Source: Bradyrhizobium sp. LTSP885 | GTDB lineage: Bacteria > Pseudomonadota > Alphaproteobacteria > Rhizobiales > Xanthobacteraceae | DNA: 56,862 nt | Direction: 5' to 3' | Assembly: GCF_000938305.1 (NCBI RefSeq) | Contig: NZ_JYMT01000014.1 | Coordinates: 1 to 56,862 of the forward strand | Shown: one piece after another, positions 17,118-25,391 of the stretch | How positions within the stretch are numbered: position 1 is the first letter of the stretch | Layout: each line of letters starts with the position of its first letter | The notes under the pieces: model-generated | Seen by the model: only the letters and a program-made list of their open reading frames with translations | What the model was told of the DNA's origin: nothing | The model's database searches: none | Translations under genes and position numbers: made by a program

Positions 17118-18265
17118 CGGTTCCGCTCCGATTTCACATAGATCTTCTGCCGCTTGAAGGTCGCGCGCTTGTAGAGCGGGAAGAGCTGGAAGAACAATTT
17201 GATCTTGAGCCAGCGGCCATAGAGTCCCAGCGGTTCGAACAGCACGAACGCCACGATGATGATGCCGTAGATCGCGCCCTTGAGACCGTTGGCGGAGGCA
17301 AAGGCTGCGACCGCATCCTGGATATGACCGGCGCGCTCCGGGCCGGCGCCGAGCGTCGCAGCCGCGCCTGATATCACACCGGGCATGTCGTCCTTCAGGT
17401 AGGTCAGGAATGGATCGATCATCACCAGGAAGATCGCCCCCAGCACCGCGCCATGCAGGCTGAAGGTGCCGCCGATCAGGATCACGATGATGAACTCGAT
17501 CGAGAGCTGCAACGTGAACATCTCCGGCGAGATAAAGGACAGCTTGTGGGCGAACAGCACGCCGGCGAAACCGGTAATGGCCGCCGAGATTGCGAACGAC
17601 TTCACCTTGTACAGCGAGACGTTGATGCCCATGCTGCGCGCCGCGGTCTCGCTGTCGCGGATCGCGACAAAGGCGCGGCCGGTCGGCGAACGCAACAGAT
17701 TGAGCGTGCCGACGATGGTGAGCACCAGCACCGCGAGGCAGATATAATAGAAGATCGGGCCGTCGCGCGACACGGTCGTACCGAGCAACTGAATGGTCTT
17801 GACCCGCATCCCCTCATTGCCATGGGTCACGCTTTCCCAGCGTGCCAGGATCTCCTCGACGATGAAGGCAAACGAGATCGTCGCGATCACGAGATAGATG
17901 CCCTGCAGCCGCAGCGCCGGGAATCCGACCAGCGCGCCGACCACGCCGGTCAGCAGCCCGGCCGCGAGGAAGTAGACCGGGAACGGCACGTTGAACTGCT
18001 GCAGATATGCCGCGGTGTAGGCGCCGATGGCGAGAAAGGCGGCGTGACCGAGCGAGGCCTGTCCCGTGAAGCCGGTCAGGATCATCAGCCCGACGCCGAC
18101 GATCGCATAGATGCAGACGAAGACGAGTTGGCTCATCAAATAGCTGGAGAGCAAATAGGGCGCGATCAGCAGCACCGCCAGCAGCAGGCCATAGGAGACG
18201 ACATAGCCCGAATGCGGGAACAGCCTGATGTCGTCGTCATAGTCGGTCTTGAAGAGAAACCGCAT
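17114..18265 (-). CDS. LivM-type ABC transporter permease
   Basis: A 383-residue inner-membrane permease. About ten hydrophobic segments are visible. The LivM hallmarks are GLMILTGFTGQASLGHAAFLAIGAY near residue 60 and the cytoplasmic loop GRAFVAIRDSETAARSMGIN near residue 190. It forms a heterodimer with the LivH-type permease encoded 9 bases upstream. The C-terminus has a basic amphipathic tail (RWLKIKLFFQLFPLYKRATF). Confidence 0.93.
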   Translation of the reverse strand: MRFLFKTDYDDDIRLFPHSGYVVSYGLLLAVLLIAPYLLSSYLMSQLVFVCIYAIVGVGLMILTGFTGQASLGHAAFLAIGAYTAAYLQQFNVPFPVYFLAAGLLTGVVGALVGFPALRLQGIYLVIATISFAFIVEEILARWESVTHGNEGMRVKTIQLLGTTVSRDGPIFYYICLAVLVLTIVGTLNLLRSPTGRAFVAIRDSETAARSMGINVSLYKVKSFAISAAITGFAGVLFAHKLSFISPEMFTLQLSIEFIIVILIGGTFSLHGAVLGAIFLVMIDPFLTYLKDDMPGVISGAAATLGAGPERAGHIQDAVAAFASANGLKGAIYGIIIVAFVLFEPLGLYGRWLKIKLFFQLFPLYKRATFKRQKIYVKSERNR

Positions 18266-18274
18266 GCGTCCTCC

Positions 18275-19150
18275 TCAAACCTTCTTGCGCGCATGAAGGC
18301 CGAACAGGCCTTCGGGTTTGAGCAGCAGCACCGCGAGCAGTACGATGTAGGGCGCGACGTCCTTCCATCCCTGCGGCAGATAGAACCCGGCCATGCTCTC
18401 GATCACACCGATCAGGACACCGCCGACCACGGCGCCGGGGATCGAGCCGAAGCCACCGAGCACTGCGGCCGGAAACGCCTTCAGCCCCAGCACCAGCCCG
18501 ACGTTGGAATGGATGAAGGTGATCGGCGCCAGCAGGACGCCGGCGCAAGTCGCAACCGCCGCCGAGATCGCCCAGACGATCGACACCACGCGCTTGACCG
18601 GGATGCCCATGTAGTAGGCAGCGAGCATGTTCTCGGAACTCGCGCGCATCGCGGTGCCGAGCGTGGTGCGGTTGAAGAACAGATAGAGCAGCGCGCACAG
18701 GATGATGGTCGCCGCGATCACCGAGAGCTTGTCATAAGCCAGCACGAGGCTGCCGATCCGCAACACGCCCTGGCTGAACGGCGTCTCGATCTTGAAGTCG
18801 TCGGTGCCCCAGATCATGCCGGCGACCGAGCGCAGGAAATAGCCGAGCCCGATGGTCGCCATGATGATGGAAAACTGCGGATAGCCGAGGATCGGCCGCA
18901 CCACCAGCCGCTCGGCCAGCATCCCGAACAGCGCCATGCATATGACGGCGCCGGCAAAGCCGACCCAGTAATTCAGCCCGAGGATACCAATGAACGTGAA
19001 GGCAAAGAAGCCGCCCAGCATCATCAGGTCGCCCTGGGCGAAATTGACGACCTCGGTTGCCTTGTAGACCAGCACAAAACCAAGCGCGATCAGGCCGTAA
19101 ACGCAGCCAAGCGCAACGCCGCTGACGAGCTGCTGAACAAAGTCCAGCAT
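18275..19150 (-). CDS. LivH-type ABC transporter permease
   Basis: A 291-residue permease and the first gene of the Liv-type operon. ATG 19150 is preceded by GGGAGGG and gives the standard LivH start MLDFVQQLVSGVALGCVYGL; the open frame continues 41 codons upstream without support. The family motifs VNFAQGDLMMLG and KAFPAAVLGGFGSIPGA are present. The 295-bp gap to the divergent exporter ATPase should hold the operon promoter. Confidence 0.93.
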   Translation of the reverse strand: MLDFVQQLVSGVALGCVYGLIALGFVLVYKATEVVNFAQGDLMMLGGFFAFTFIGILGLNYWVGFAGAVICMALFGMLAERLVVRPILGYPQFSIIMATIGLGYFLRSVAGMIWGTDDFKIETPFSQGVLRIGSLVLAYDKLSVIAATIILCALLYLFFNRTTLGTAMRASSENMLAAYYMGIPVKRVVSIVWAISAAVATCAGVLLAPITFIHSNVGLVLGLKAFPAAVLGGFGSIPGAVVGGVLIGVIESMAGFYLPQGWKDVAPYIVLLAVLLLKPEGLFGLHARKKV

Positions 19151-19445
19151 CGTTCCCTCCCCGATGCACCGGCGGCTCGTGCCGACCGCCTTGGTGCATC
19201 CCGCCTTCGCGCCCTTGTGCCGGAAACGCTGAAAGCCGCCTATGTCCGGTTCCAATTGAGCCCAAAGGCCCAATCGCTGTCAACAAAGCGCTGGTTGCCG
19301 GGCGTTATCACAATTGCGGAGAAATGCCGCAGCACGGACTAATACGGATATCGCTTTCGATTTGCCTGACACGATTCACCGCACCGAAACGGTTTTGTCC
19401 CACTGTGCGCAACCGAAGAGTGAAATCCGGGATCGCCACGACATC

Positions 19446-20198
19446 ATGACAACTGAACGATCCGCACTCGAGGTGCGAGGGTTAACGAAGCGTTTTGACC
19501 GCCCGGCGGTCGACGCGCTCGATCTCACTGTGCATGTCGGCGAGTATTACGCGCTGCTCGGGCCGAACGGTGCCGGCAAGACCACGACGCTGCGCATGGT
19601 GGCAGGCCTGCTGCGGCCCGATGCCGGCTCGGTTTCGGTCTTCGGCATCGATGCGCTCCGCGATCCGGTTGCCGCCAAGCAGGTAGTGGCCTGGGTGTCG
19701 GACGAGCCGATGATCTACGACAAGCTGACACCGCTGGAGTATCTCGAATTCGTCGCCGGCCTGTGGGGCGTCGATTCCAAGGTCTCTGAGACGTCGGCGC
19801 ACGATCTGCTGGTGTCACTCGGGCTCGAGCCGCATCTCAACGAGCGCTGCGAGGGATTCTCCAAGGGCATGCGCCAGAAGGTGGCGCTCGCCGGCGCGCT
19901 GGTTCACGATCCCCGCCTGATCATTCTCGACGAACCCCTGACCGGCCTCGACGCGTTATCGGCGCGTCACGTCAAGGGACTGCTGCAGGATCGCGTGCGC
20001 GCGGGCTGCACCGTGATCATGACCACACATATTCTTGAGGTCGCCGAACGCATGGCCGACCGGATCGGCGTGATCGCGGCCGGAAAACTCATTGCCGAAG
20101 GCACGCTGGCCGAGCTGCGCCAGCAGAACGGCCGCAACGACACCAGCCTCGAGGACATGTTCATCGCGCTGGTCGACACCGAAGCGGCCGCCGCGTGA
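19446..20198 (+). CDS. ABC exporter ATPase (CcmA/NatA-type)
   Basis: A 250-residue ATPase of the drug/lipid/sodium exporter class. Walker A is GPNGAGKTT, the signature is FSKGMRQKVALAGAL, Walker B is LIILDEPLTGLD and the H-loop is VIMTTHIL. ATG 19446 is preferred because the protein then begins with the usual ALEVRGLTKRF strand; the ribosome site is weak. It is coupled to the following permease gene by a 4-base overlap. The substrate is unknown. Confidence 0.92.
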   Translation: MTTERSALEVRGLTKRFDRPAVDALDLTVHVGEYYALLGPNGAGKTTTLRMVAGLLRPDAGSVSVFGIDALRDPVAAKQVVAWVSDEPMIYDKLTPLEYLEFVAGLWGVDSKVSETSAHDLLVSLGLEPHLNERCEGFSKGMRQKVALAGALVHDPRLIILDEPLTGLDALSARHVKGLLQDRVRAGCTVIMTTHILEVAERMADRIGVIAAGKLIAEGTLAELRQQNGRNDTSLEDMFIALVDTEAAAA

Positions 20199-21715
20199 AC
20201 TCGGTCGCGCATCTCTCCTGGTTCGCCCGCCACGAATTTCGCCTGGCCTGGCGCGAATGGCTGGCAATGATGACCGGCGGCCGGCGCCGCCGCAACCGCG
20301 CGGTGATCGGACTGCTGATCTTCGCCGCGATCATGCATCTGCCGGCCTATGCCGTGGTCGGCCGCTTCGCCGATTTGCGGTTCCCGCTCGATCCGTCATC
20401 GCTGATCGTGCTGACCGCGACGATCTTCCTGTCCTGGGCACTGATCCTGTCGCAGGCGATCGAATCCGTGACGCGCGTGTTCTATGCCCGCGCCGATCTC
20501 GACCTGATCATGTCGTCGCCGGTGCAACTCACCAATATCTTTTCGGTCCGCATTGCCGCGATTGCGCTGTCGGTGACCTCTATGGCGCTGTTGCTGTCGA
20601 CGCCGTTCATCGACGTGCTGGTGATCCTCGGCGGGCCGCGCTGGCTCGCCGGTTTCGGTGTTGTGGTCGCGATCGGCCTGTCCGGCGCAGCGGCCGCGAT
20701 CGCCATCACCGTATTCCTGTTCCGCCTGATCGGACCGAGCCGGACGCGTCTCGTGGCGCAGATCGTCTCCGCCATCATCGGTGCGGGCTTTGTGATCGCG
20801 CTGCAGATCGTTGCGATCCTGTCTTACGGCACCCTGTCGCGCTTCGCCGTGCTGACCTCGAACACCGCGGCGCGCCTGGCTCCCGCCATCGACAGCATCG
20901 TCTGGTGGCCGGCACGTGCCGCGCTGGGGGATATCGAAGTGATGCTGCTGCTGGTCGCTGGCGGGCTGATGATGCTCGGCGTGGTCATGGCCGCATTCGC
21001 GCCGCGGTTCGCCGACACGGTCGTGAGCGTCGCGGCCAATCCGGCTGCGGCGACCCGCGGGCGCGCCCATGCGTTCCGATCAGGCTCGCGGCAACAGGCG
21101 CTGCGCTGGAAGGAATTCCTGCTGCTGCGCCGGGATCCCTGGCTGCTGTCGCAGAGCCTGATGCAGATGCTGTATCTGGTGCCGCCGGCGCTGATGCTGT
21201 GGCGGAGCTTTTCCGACTCGTCGACCGCGATCGTGCTGATCACGCCCGTGATCGTAATGGCCGCGGGCCAGTTGGCCGGCGGGCTCGCCTGGCTGACGAT
21301 CTCGGGCGAGGACGCCGCCGATCTGGTGGCGACCGCGCCGCTGCCGCCGTCCCGCGTCATCCGCACCAAGATCGAGGTGGTGTTGATCGCGATCACCGCC
21401 GTCTTCACACCGCTGGTGGTCGCGCTGGCGTTCGCCTCGCCCCCGCAGGCCGCAGTGACCGCGATCGCAGTGCTCGTTGCGACCGCGTCCGCCGCCGCGA
21501 TCCAGCTCTGGTTCCGTGCACAGGCGAAGCGCAGCCAGTTCCGCCGGCGCCAGACCTCGTCGCGCGTCGCGACCTTCGCAGAGGCCTTCTGCTCGATCGG
21601 CTGGGCCGCGACATCGGCGCTGGCGCTGACGATTCCCGTTGCCGCCATCGTCAGCGGCGTGTTGACGGCGGCGATCCTGTTCGCAACATGGAAGATCAGC
21701 CCGAAACGGACGTAA
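20195..21715 (+). CDS. ABC exporter permease (ABC-2-like, large)
   Basis: A 506-residue inner-membrane protein starting with GTG inside the stop of the ATPase gene (GTGA). I count roughly ten to twelve hydrophobic segments, with a central basic cytoplasmic loop (SGSRQQALRWKEFLLLRRDPWLLSQ) that resembles the coupling region of large bacterial ABC-2-type permeases. The substrate cannot be inferred. The convergent hydrolase gene begins 8 bases after its stop. Confidence 0.85.
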   Translation: MNSVAHLSWFARHEFRLAWREWLAMMTGGRRRRNRAVIGLLIFAAIMHLPAYAVVGRFADLRFPLDPSSLIVLTATIFLSWALILSQAIESVTRVFYARADLDLIMSSPVQLTNIFSVRIAAIALSVTSMALLLSTPFIDVLVILGGPRWLAGFGVVVAIGLSGAAAAIAITVFLFRLIGPSRTRLVAQIVSAIIGAGFVIALQIVAILSYGTLSRFAVLTSNTAARLAPAIDSIVWWPARAALGDIEVMLLLVAGGLMMLGVVMAAFAPRFADTVVSVAANPAAATRGRAHAFRSGSRQQALRWKEFLLLRRDPWLLSQSLMQMLYLVPPALMLWRSFSDSSTAIVLITPVIVMAAGQLAGGLAWLTISGEDAADLVATAPLPPSRVIRTKIEVVLIAITAVFTPLVVALAFASPPQAAVTAIAVLVATASAAAIQLWFRAQAKRSQFRRRQTSSRVATFAEAFCSIGWAATSALALTIPVAAIVSGVLTAAILFATWKISPKRT

Positions 21716-21722
21716 ATCCGCC

Positions 21723-22742
21723 CTACCCTTTCATCACCTCCATCACCGCCGCGACAAAGACCTCCGGTGCTTCCTGCGGCACATTGTGTCCGACGCCCGG
21801 CACGATGTGATGGATGCGGCGACCGGTGAATTTCGACGCGCTGGCGCGGCCGTCGCTGGCCGGAAGCACGCCGTCGGAATCGCCATCCAGCGTGACCGCC
21901 GGCACTGATATCGCAGGCATCGCGGCCAGCCGCCGCTGCAGATCGGTATATTGCGGATCGCCGGCGGCAAGGCCGAAGCGATGACGGTAGCTGTGGATCA
22001 CCACGTCGACATAGTCAGGGTTGTCCTGCGCCGCGGCGCTGCGATCGAAGGTTTCGTCATCAAAATCCCAGTCGGGCGACCAGTCCTCCCACAGAATCCG
22101 CGCGATCTCGCGGCGGTTGGCGGCAAGGCCGGCACGGCCGCGCTCGATCTGGAAGTAATATTCGTACCAGAGCGCGACTTCAAAACCCGGCTCGATCGGC
22201 GTCATCGCGCGCGACAGGTCCTGGATCAGATAGCTGTTCACGGTCACGAGACCCACGCAACGCTCCGGCCATAACGCCGCCGCGACGCACGCCGCGCGGC
22301 CACCCCAATTGTGCCCCGCCAGCACGGCGCGCCTGATGCCGAGCGCATCCAGCAGCGCAACCACGTCGGCGCCGAGTGCCGCCTGCTCGCCTGAGCGCAA
22401 CGTGGATGCATCGCGAAAGCGCGTGTCGCCGAAGCCCCGCAGATGGGGAACAATGACGCGGCACCCCTGTGAGGCCAGTTGCGGCGCGACATCGACGAAG
22501 GAATGAATGTCGTAGGGAAATCCATGCAGCAGGATCACGGCCGGTCCATCCGCGGGACCGGCTTCGTGAAAGGCGACATTCAGGACCCCGGCGTCGACAC
22601 GACGGAGCGGCTCAAGCCGTGCCGACGACGCTGCGTGGGCGGACTTTTCGGGCGAGCCGGCTTGCGCAATCGCCTTGCCGGCCAGGCCCGACAAGGCCGC
22701 GGCAACGATAAGGCGACGCTTGCGATCGACAGAGTCCGGCAT
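21723..22742 (-). CDS. Exported alpha/beta hydrolase (epoxide-hydrolase type) with Asp-to-Asn nucleophile
   Basis: This 339-residue protein has an alpha/beta-hydrolase fold: oxyanion HGFPYD (about 73-78), nucleophile elbow GHNWGG (143-148) and catalytic His in GVGHNVPQE. The epoxide hydrolase/haloalkane dehalogenase branch normally has Asp in the elbow (GHDWGG). Here codon 145 is AAT (Asn), while the adjacent paralog has GAT at the same place. The N-terminus RKRRLIVAAALSGLAGKAIAQA looks like an export signal with a twin Arg, absent from the paralog. Asn would be expected to abolish or greatly slow ester-intermediate chemistry unless it deamidates, so it may be inactive, a binding protein or altered in reaction. 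It lies 4 bases after the paralog and is probably co-transcribed. Confidence 0.88.
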   Translation of the reverse strand: MPDSVDRKRRLIVAAALSGLAGKAIAQAGSPEKSAHAASSARLEPLRRVDAGVLNVAFHEAGPADGPAVILLHGFPYDIHSFVDVAPQLASQGCRVIVPHLRGFGDTRFRDASTLRSGEQAALGADVVALLDALGIRRAVLAGHNWGGRAACVAAALWPERCVGLVTVNSYLIQDLSRAMTPIEPGFEVALWYEYYFQIERGRAGLAANRREIARILWEDWSPDWDFDDETFDRSAAAQDNPDYVDVVIHSYRHRFGLAAGDPQYTDLQRRLAAMPAISVPAVTLDGDSDGVLPASDGRASASKFTGRRIHHIVPGVGHNVPQEAPEVFVAAVMEVMKG

Positions 22743-22746
22743 CGCC

Positions 22747-23685
22747 TCAAGCCTTGATCAGTTTCATCACCGCCGCAGCAAAAGCTTCCGGTTCTTCCTG
22801 CGGCAAATTGTGGCCGGCGTGCGGAATCACCCGATAAGCTTGGCGAGCGCTGTACTTCGCCGCGCTGGCGCTGCCGTCGGTGGCGGCCGTGACGCCGTCC
22901 TCGGCACCGTCGAGCGTGATGGTGGGGACCGCAATTACCGGCAGTGTGACGAGCTTTCGCTGCACCTCGGCATATTGCGGATCACCGTTGGCGAGGCCGA
23001 AACGGTGGCGATAGCTGTGGATCACCACATCGACATAGTCGGGGTTGTCAAACGCGACCGCGGTACGTTCGAAGCAGGCGTCGTCGAATTGCCACCTCGG
23101 CGACCATTGCGACCACAATAATTTGGCGATGCCGTGCCGGTTGGCGGCGAGCCCGGCGCGCCCGCGCTCGATCTGAAAGTAATATTGATACCAGAGCGGC
23201 ACCTCGCGCTCCGGCCGCGCCGGCGCCATCGCATGCCCGATATCCTGGATCATGTAACCGTTGGTGCAGACGAGCCCGATGCAGCGTTCCGGCCAGAGCG
23301 CTGCCCCGATCGAAGCGGCCCGGCCACCCCAATCGTAGCCGACGAACACCGCGCGCGTGATGCCGAGTGCATCCATCAGCGCCATCATATCGGCACCGAT
23401 CGCCGCCTGTTCACCCGAGCGCGGCGTCGCCTTGTCGCGAAATGTCGTCGGCCCGTAGCCGCGCAGATAAGGCACGATAACACGGCAGCCCTGCGCCGCC
23501 AGCAAGGGCGCGACGTCCACATAGGAATGGATGTCATAGGGAAAGCCATGCATCAGCATCGCAACCGGGCCGTCGGCGGGACCGGCCTCGTAATAGGCGA
23601 TATTGAGCACGCCGGCATCGACGTGACGCAGCGGCTCCAGCCGCTTTGTCGAAGGCGCGCGTAAGACGGAGGCTTTGTCAGTCAC
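22747..23685 (-). CDS. Alpha/beta hydrolase (epoxide-hydrolase / dehalogenase type)
   Basis: A cytoplasmic hydrolase of 312 residues with an intact catalytic set: HGFPYD oxyanion region (46-51), nucleophile Asp118 in GYDWGG, and His in HAGHNLPQE near the C-terminus. The lid segment PLWYQYYFQIERGRAGLAANR is shared with the downstream paralog. The two align almost end to end apart from the paralog's export signal, so they arose by tandem duplication. Likely substrates are epoxides, haloalkanoates or esters; the sequence does not decide. Confidence 0.9.
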   Translation of the reverse strand: MTDKASVLRAPSTKRLEPLRHVDAGVLNIAYYEAGPADGPVAMLMHGFPYDIHSYVDVAPLLAAQGCRVIVPYLRGYGPTTFRDKATPRSGEQAAIGADMMALMDALGITRAVFVGYDWGGRAASIGAALWPERCIGLVCTNGYMIQDIGHAMAPARPEREVPLWYQYYFQIERGRAGLAANRHGIAKLLWSQWSPRWQFDDACFERTAVAFDNPDYVDVVIHSYRHRFGLANGDPQYAEVQRKLVTLPVIAVPTITLDGAEDGVTAATDGSASAAKYSARQAYRVIPHAGHNLPQEEPEAFAAAVMKLIKA

Positions 23686-23852
23686 GATGGTCTCCCGGAT
23701 CTCGATGGCTTGCGCGGCATGGTAGCGCTTCCCGTCGGATTAATCGCCTGGATCGCATTGCGGTCCACGCCATGGAGCGATGCGTCGGCGTCATCATGAC
23801 GGCGGGCCAATTCGGCGATAGTCTCGCGGCGGCGCTACGGACGGAACATGTC

Positions 23853-24668
23853 ATGATGAGATTGCTCGCCGCGCTTGCCCTGTTGGGGTCACTCGCCACC
23901 CACGCCGCGGCGCAGGACGCCCAGCGCAGCGAATGCCTGGCGATGGCGAATGCGCCGCCGCGTGCCGCACCGGTCAGCCTCCGACGCGTGGCGGCAAAGG
24001 CTGACGAGGTTGCGATCACCTATGCGGGCCATTCGACCTACTACATCGACACGCCGGGCGGCATCCGGATCGCGACCGATTACAGTGGCGCCTACCAGAT
24101 CGGACGGCTGCCCGACATCGTCACCATGAACCGGGCGCACGACACCCACTACACGCTGTTCCCCGATCCCGGGATTCCTCACGTGCTGCACGGCTGGGGC
24201 GAAAAGGGGCAGGCCGCGCACTACGCGGAGCGGATCGGCGATGTCTATATCCGCAACGTCACCACCGATATCCGTCGCTATTGGGGCGAAGGTACCGGCG
24301 GCGAGATGATCGAGGATGGCAATTCGATCTTCATTTTCGAGGTCGCCGGCCTTTGCATCGGCCATCTCGGCCACCTCCACGTCAAGCTCGACGACAGCCA
24401 GTTCGCGGCGATCGGCCGGCTCGACATCGTGATGGTGCCGATCGACGGCACCTATACGATGTCGCTCGACGGCGTCTCCGAGATCACCAAGCGGCTGCGC
24501 GCCGCCGTGGTGCTGCCAATGCACCGCTTCGCCACGCCGCTCGACGAATTCATGCGCCTGATCGGCCAGCAGTTCGAGATCGACCGTCGCGGCGGCGAGC
24601 GCACGCTGAAGATTTCACGGGACACGCTGCCGGCAATGCCGACGGTGATCATCCTGGACGGTGTGTGA
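23853..24668 (+). CDS. Exported metallo-beta-lactamase-fold protein, UlaG-like
   Basis: A 272-residue secreted protein. ATG 23853 begins a clear signal peptide (RLLAALALLGSLATHAAAQ); the open frame upstream is unlikely. After cleavage, the first beta strands and loop EVAITYAGHSTYYIDTPGGIRIATDY match UlaG-like metal-dependent hydrolases. The canonical HxHxDH motif is degenerate (NRAHDTHYT), and a second His cluster IGHLGHLH follows. Metal binding may therefore be altered. Function is unknown. It is transcribed away from the hydrolase pair and converges with the CGNR regulator gene. Confidence 0.83.
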   Translation: MMRLLAALALLGSLATHAAAQDAQRSECLAMANAPPRAAPVSLRRVAAKADEVAITYAGHSTYYIDTPGGIRIATDYSGAYQIGRLPDIVTMNRAHDTHYTLFPDPGIPHVLHGWGEKGQAAHYAERIGDVYIRNVTTDIRRYWGEGTGGEMIEDGNSIFIFEVAGLCIGHLGHLHVKLDDSQFAAIGRLDIVMVPIDGTYTMSLDGVSEITKRLRAAVVLPMHRFATPLDEFMRLIGQQFEIDRRGGERTLKISRDTLPAMPTVIILDGV

Positions 24669-24680
24669 GACGCGACGCCT

Positions 24681-25301
24681 TCAGTCTTCCGCCTGCGTGC
24701 GCTGGGAGTGCCGGCGCGATTTGGCCAGATTGCCGCAGTCGCCCATCGAGCACCATCGCCTGTTCTGCGCACGGCTCTCGTCGACGAACAACCACCCGCA
24801 GCCACGTGCGTCCTGACACTGCTTGACCTTTTGCGCACGCGGACCGGTCAGAAGGCTCACCGCCGACCATGCAATCGGCTTCAGCAGCATCACGGGCGCA
24901 ATTGTCTCCGCGGTCGGTTGCCACCGCAGGGCCTCGCCGGCGGGACCAAGCGCAAGCCCGCCCAGCGACGCTGCGAGACAGCGATTAAGGTCGGCCAGCG
25001 CCGCCGGATCGATCCTGCCGCCGCCGATGCGGGCGACAAAGACCTTGTAGATCGCTTCGCGGAGGCCATGCATCGCCTGGAGGAAATCCTCACCCTCGCG
25101 AGGCGAGGATTTCCATCGCGCCTTGACCTGCGCCACAATCCGGCGATCCGCGAGCTCCGCGTCGGCAAGCCATTTCAGCGCGGCGTCCGGCGTGGCGATC
25201 CGGTCTTCAACCGGGTCGCGCAGGCGCCAGGCGACGGTGTTGACGAACTTGATGCTGAGTTCTTCGCGAGCCAACACCTCGGGCGAGACGGTAGGCGGCA
25301 T
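24681..25301 (-). CDS. CGNR zinc-finger (ABATE-domain) regulator
   Basis: A 206-residue protein. The N-terminal ABATE domain includes the typical FVNTVAWR strand near its start. The C-terminal CGNR zinc finger has four Cys: KQCQDARGCGW then RWCSMGDCGNLAKSRRH. CGNR proteins are presumed ligand-responsive DNA-binding regulators. ATG 25301 was chosen over TTG 25328 because GAGGA precedes it. The gene faces an EamA-family exporter across a 90-bp gap containing a perfect 18-bp palindrome, so it probably controls itself and the exporter. Confidence 0.9.
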   Translation of the reverse strand: MPPTVSPEVLAREELSIKFVNTVAWRLRDPVEDRIATPDAALKWLADAELADRRIVAQVKARWKSSPREGEDFLQAMHGLREAIYKVFVARIGGGRIDPAALADLNRCLAASLGGLALGPAGEALRWQPTAETIAPVMLLKPIAWSAVSLLTGPRAQKVKQCQDARGCGWLFVDESRAQNRRWCSMGDCGNLAKSRRHSQRTQAED

Positions 25302-25337
25302 GATCGGCGGTTCCTCAGGAACGGGCAACCTGTTAAC

Positions 25338-25368
25338 GGGTTAAGTTGGATAACCCCTTAAGGGGTTA
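25338..25368. promoter_or_regulatory. Probable CGNR operator in a divergent promoter
   Basis: TAACCCCTTAAGGGGTTA (25351-25368) is a perfect 18-bp palindrome 24 bases before the EamA gene and 50 bases before the CGNR gene. A third half-site GGGTTA lies at 25338-25343. Its position between a regulator and a divergent transporter supports an operator. Assigning it to the CGNR protein is inference. Confidence 0.7.
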
Positions 25369-25391
25369 CAAACCTAACGCGGGAGCTTGCG

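Noticed and set aside
17453..19342. 629-codon plus-strand ORF opposite the Liv permease genes
   Set aside because: Asp/His/Arg/Gln-rich antisense frame of well-defined permeases.
20092..21810. 572-codon plus-strand frame overlapping the ABC exporter permease
   Set aside because: Arg/Asp/Ala-rich out-of-phase frame; the permease frame shows membrane segments and a 4-base overlap with its ATPase.
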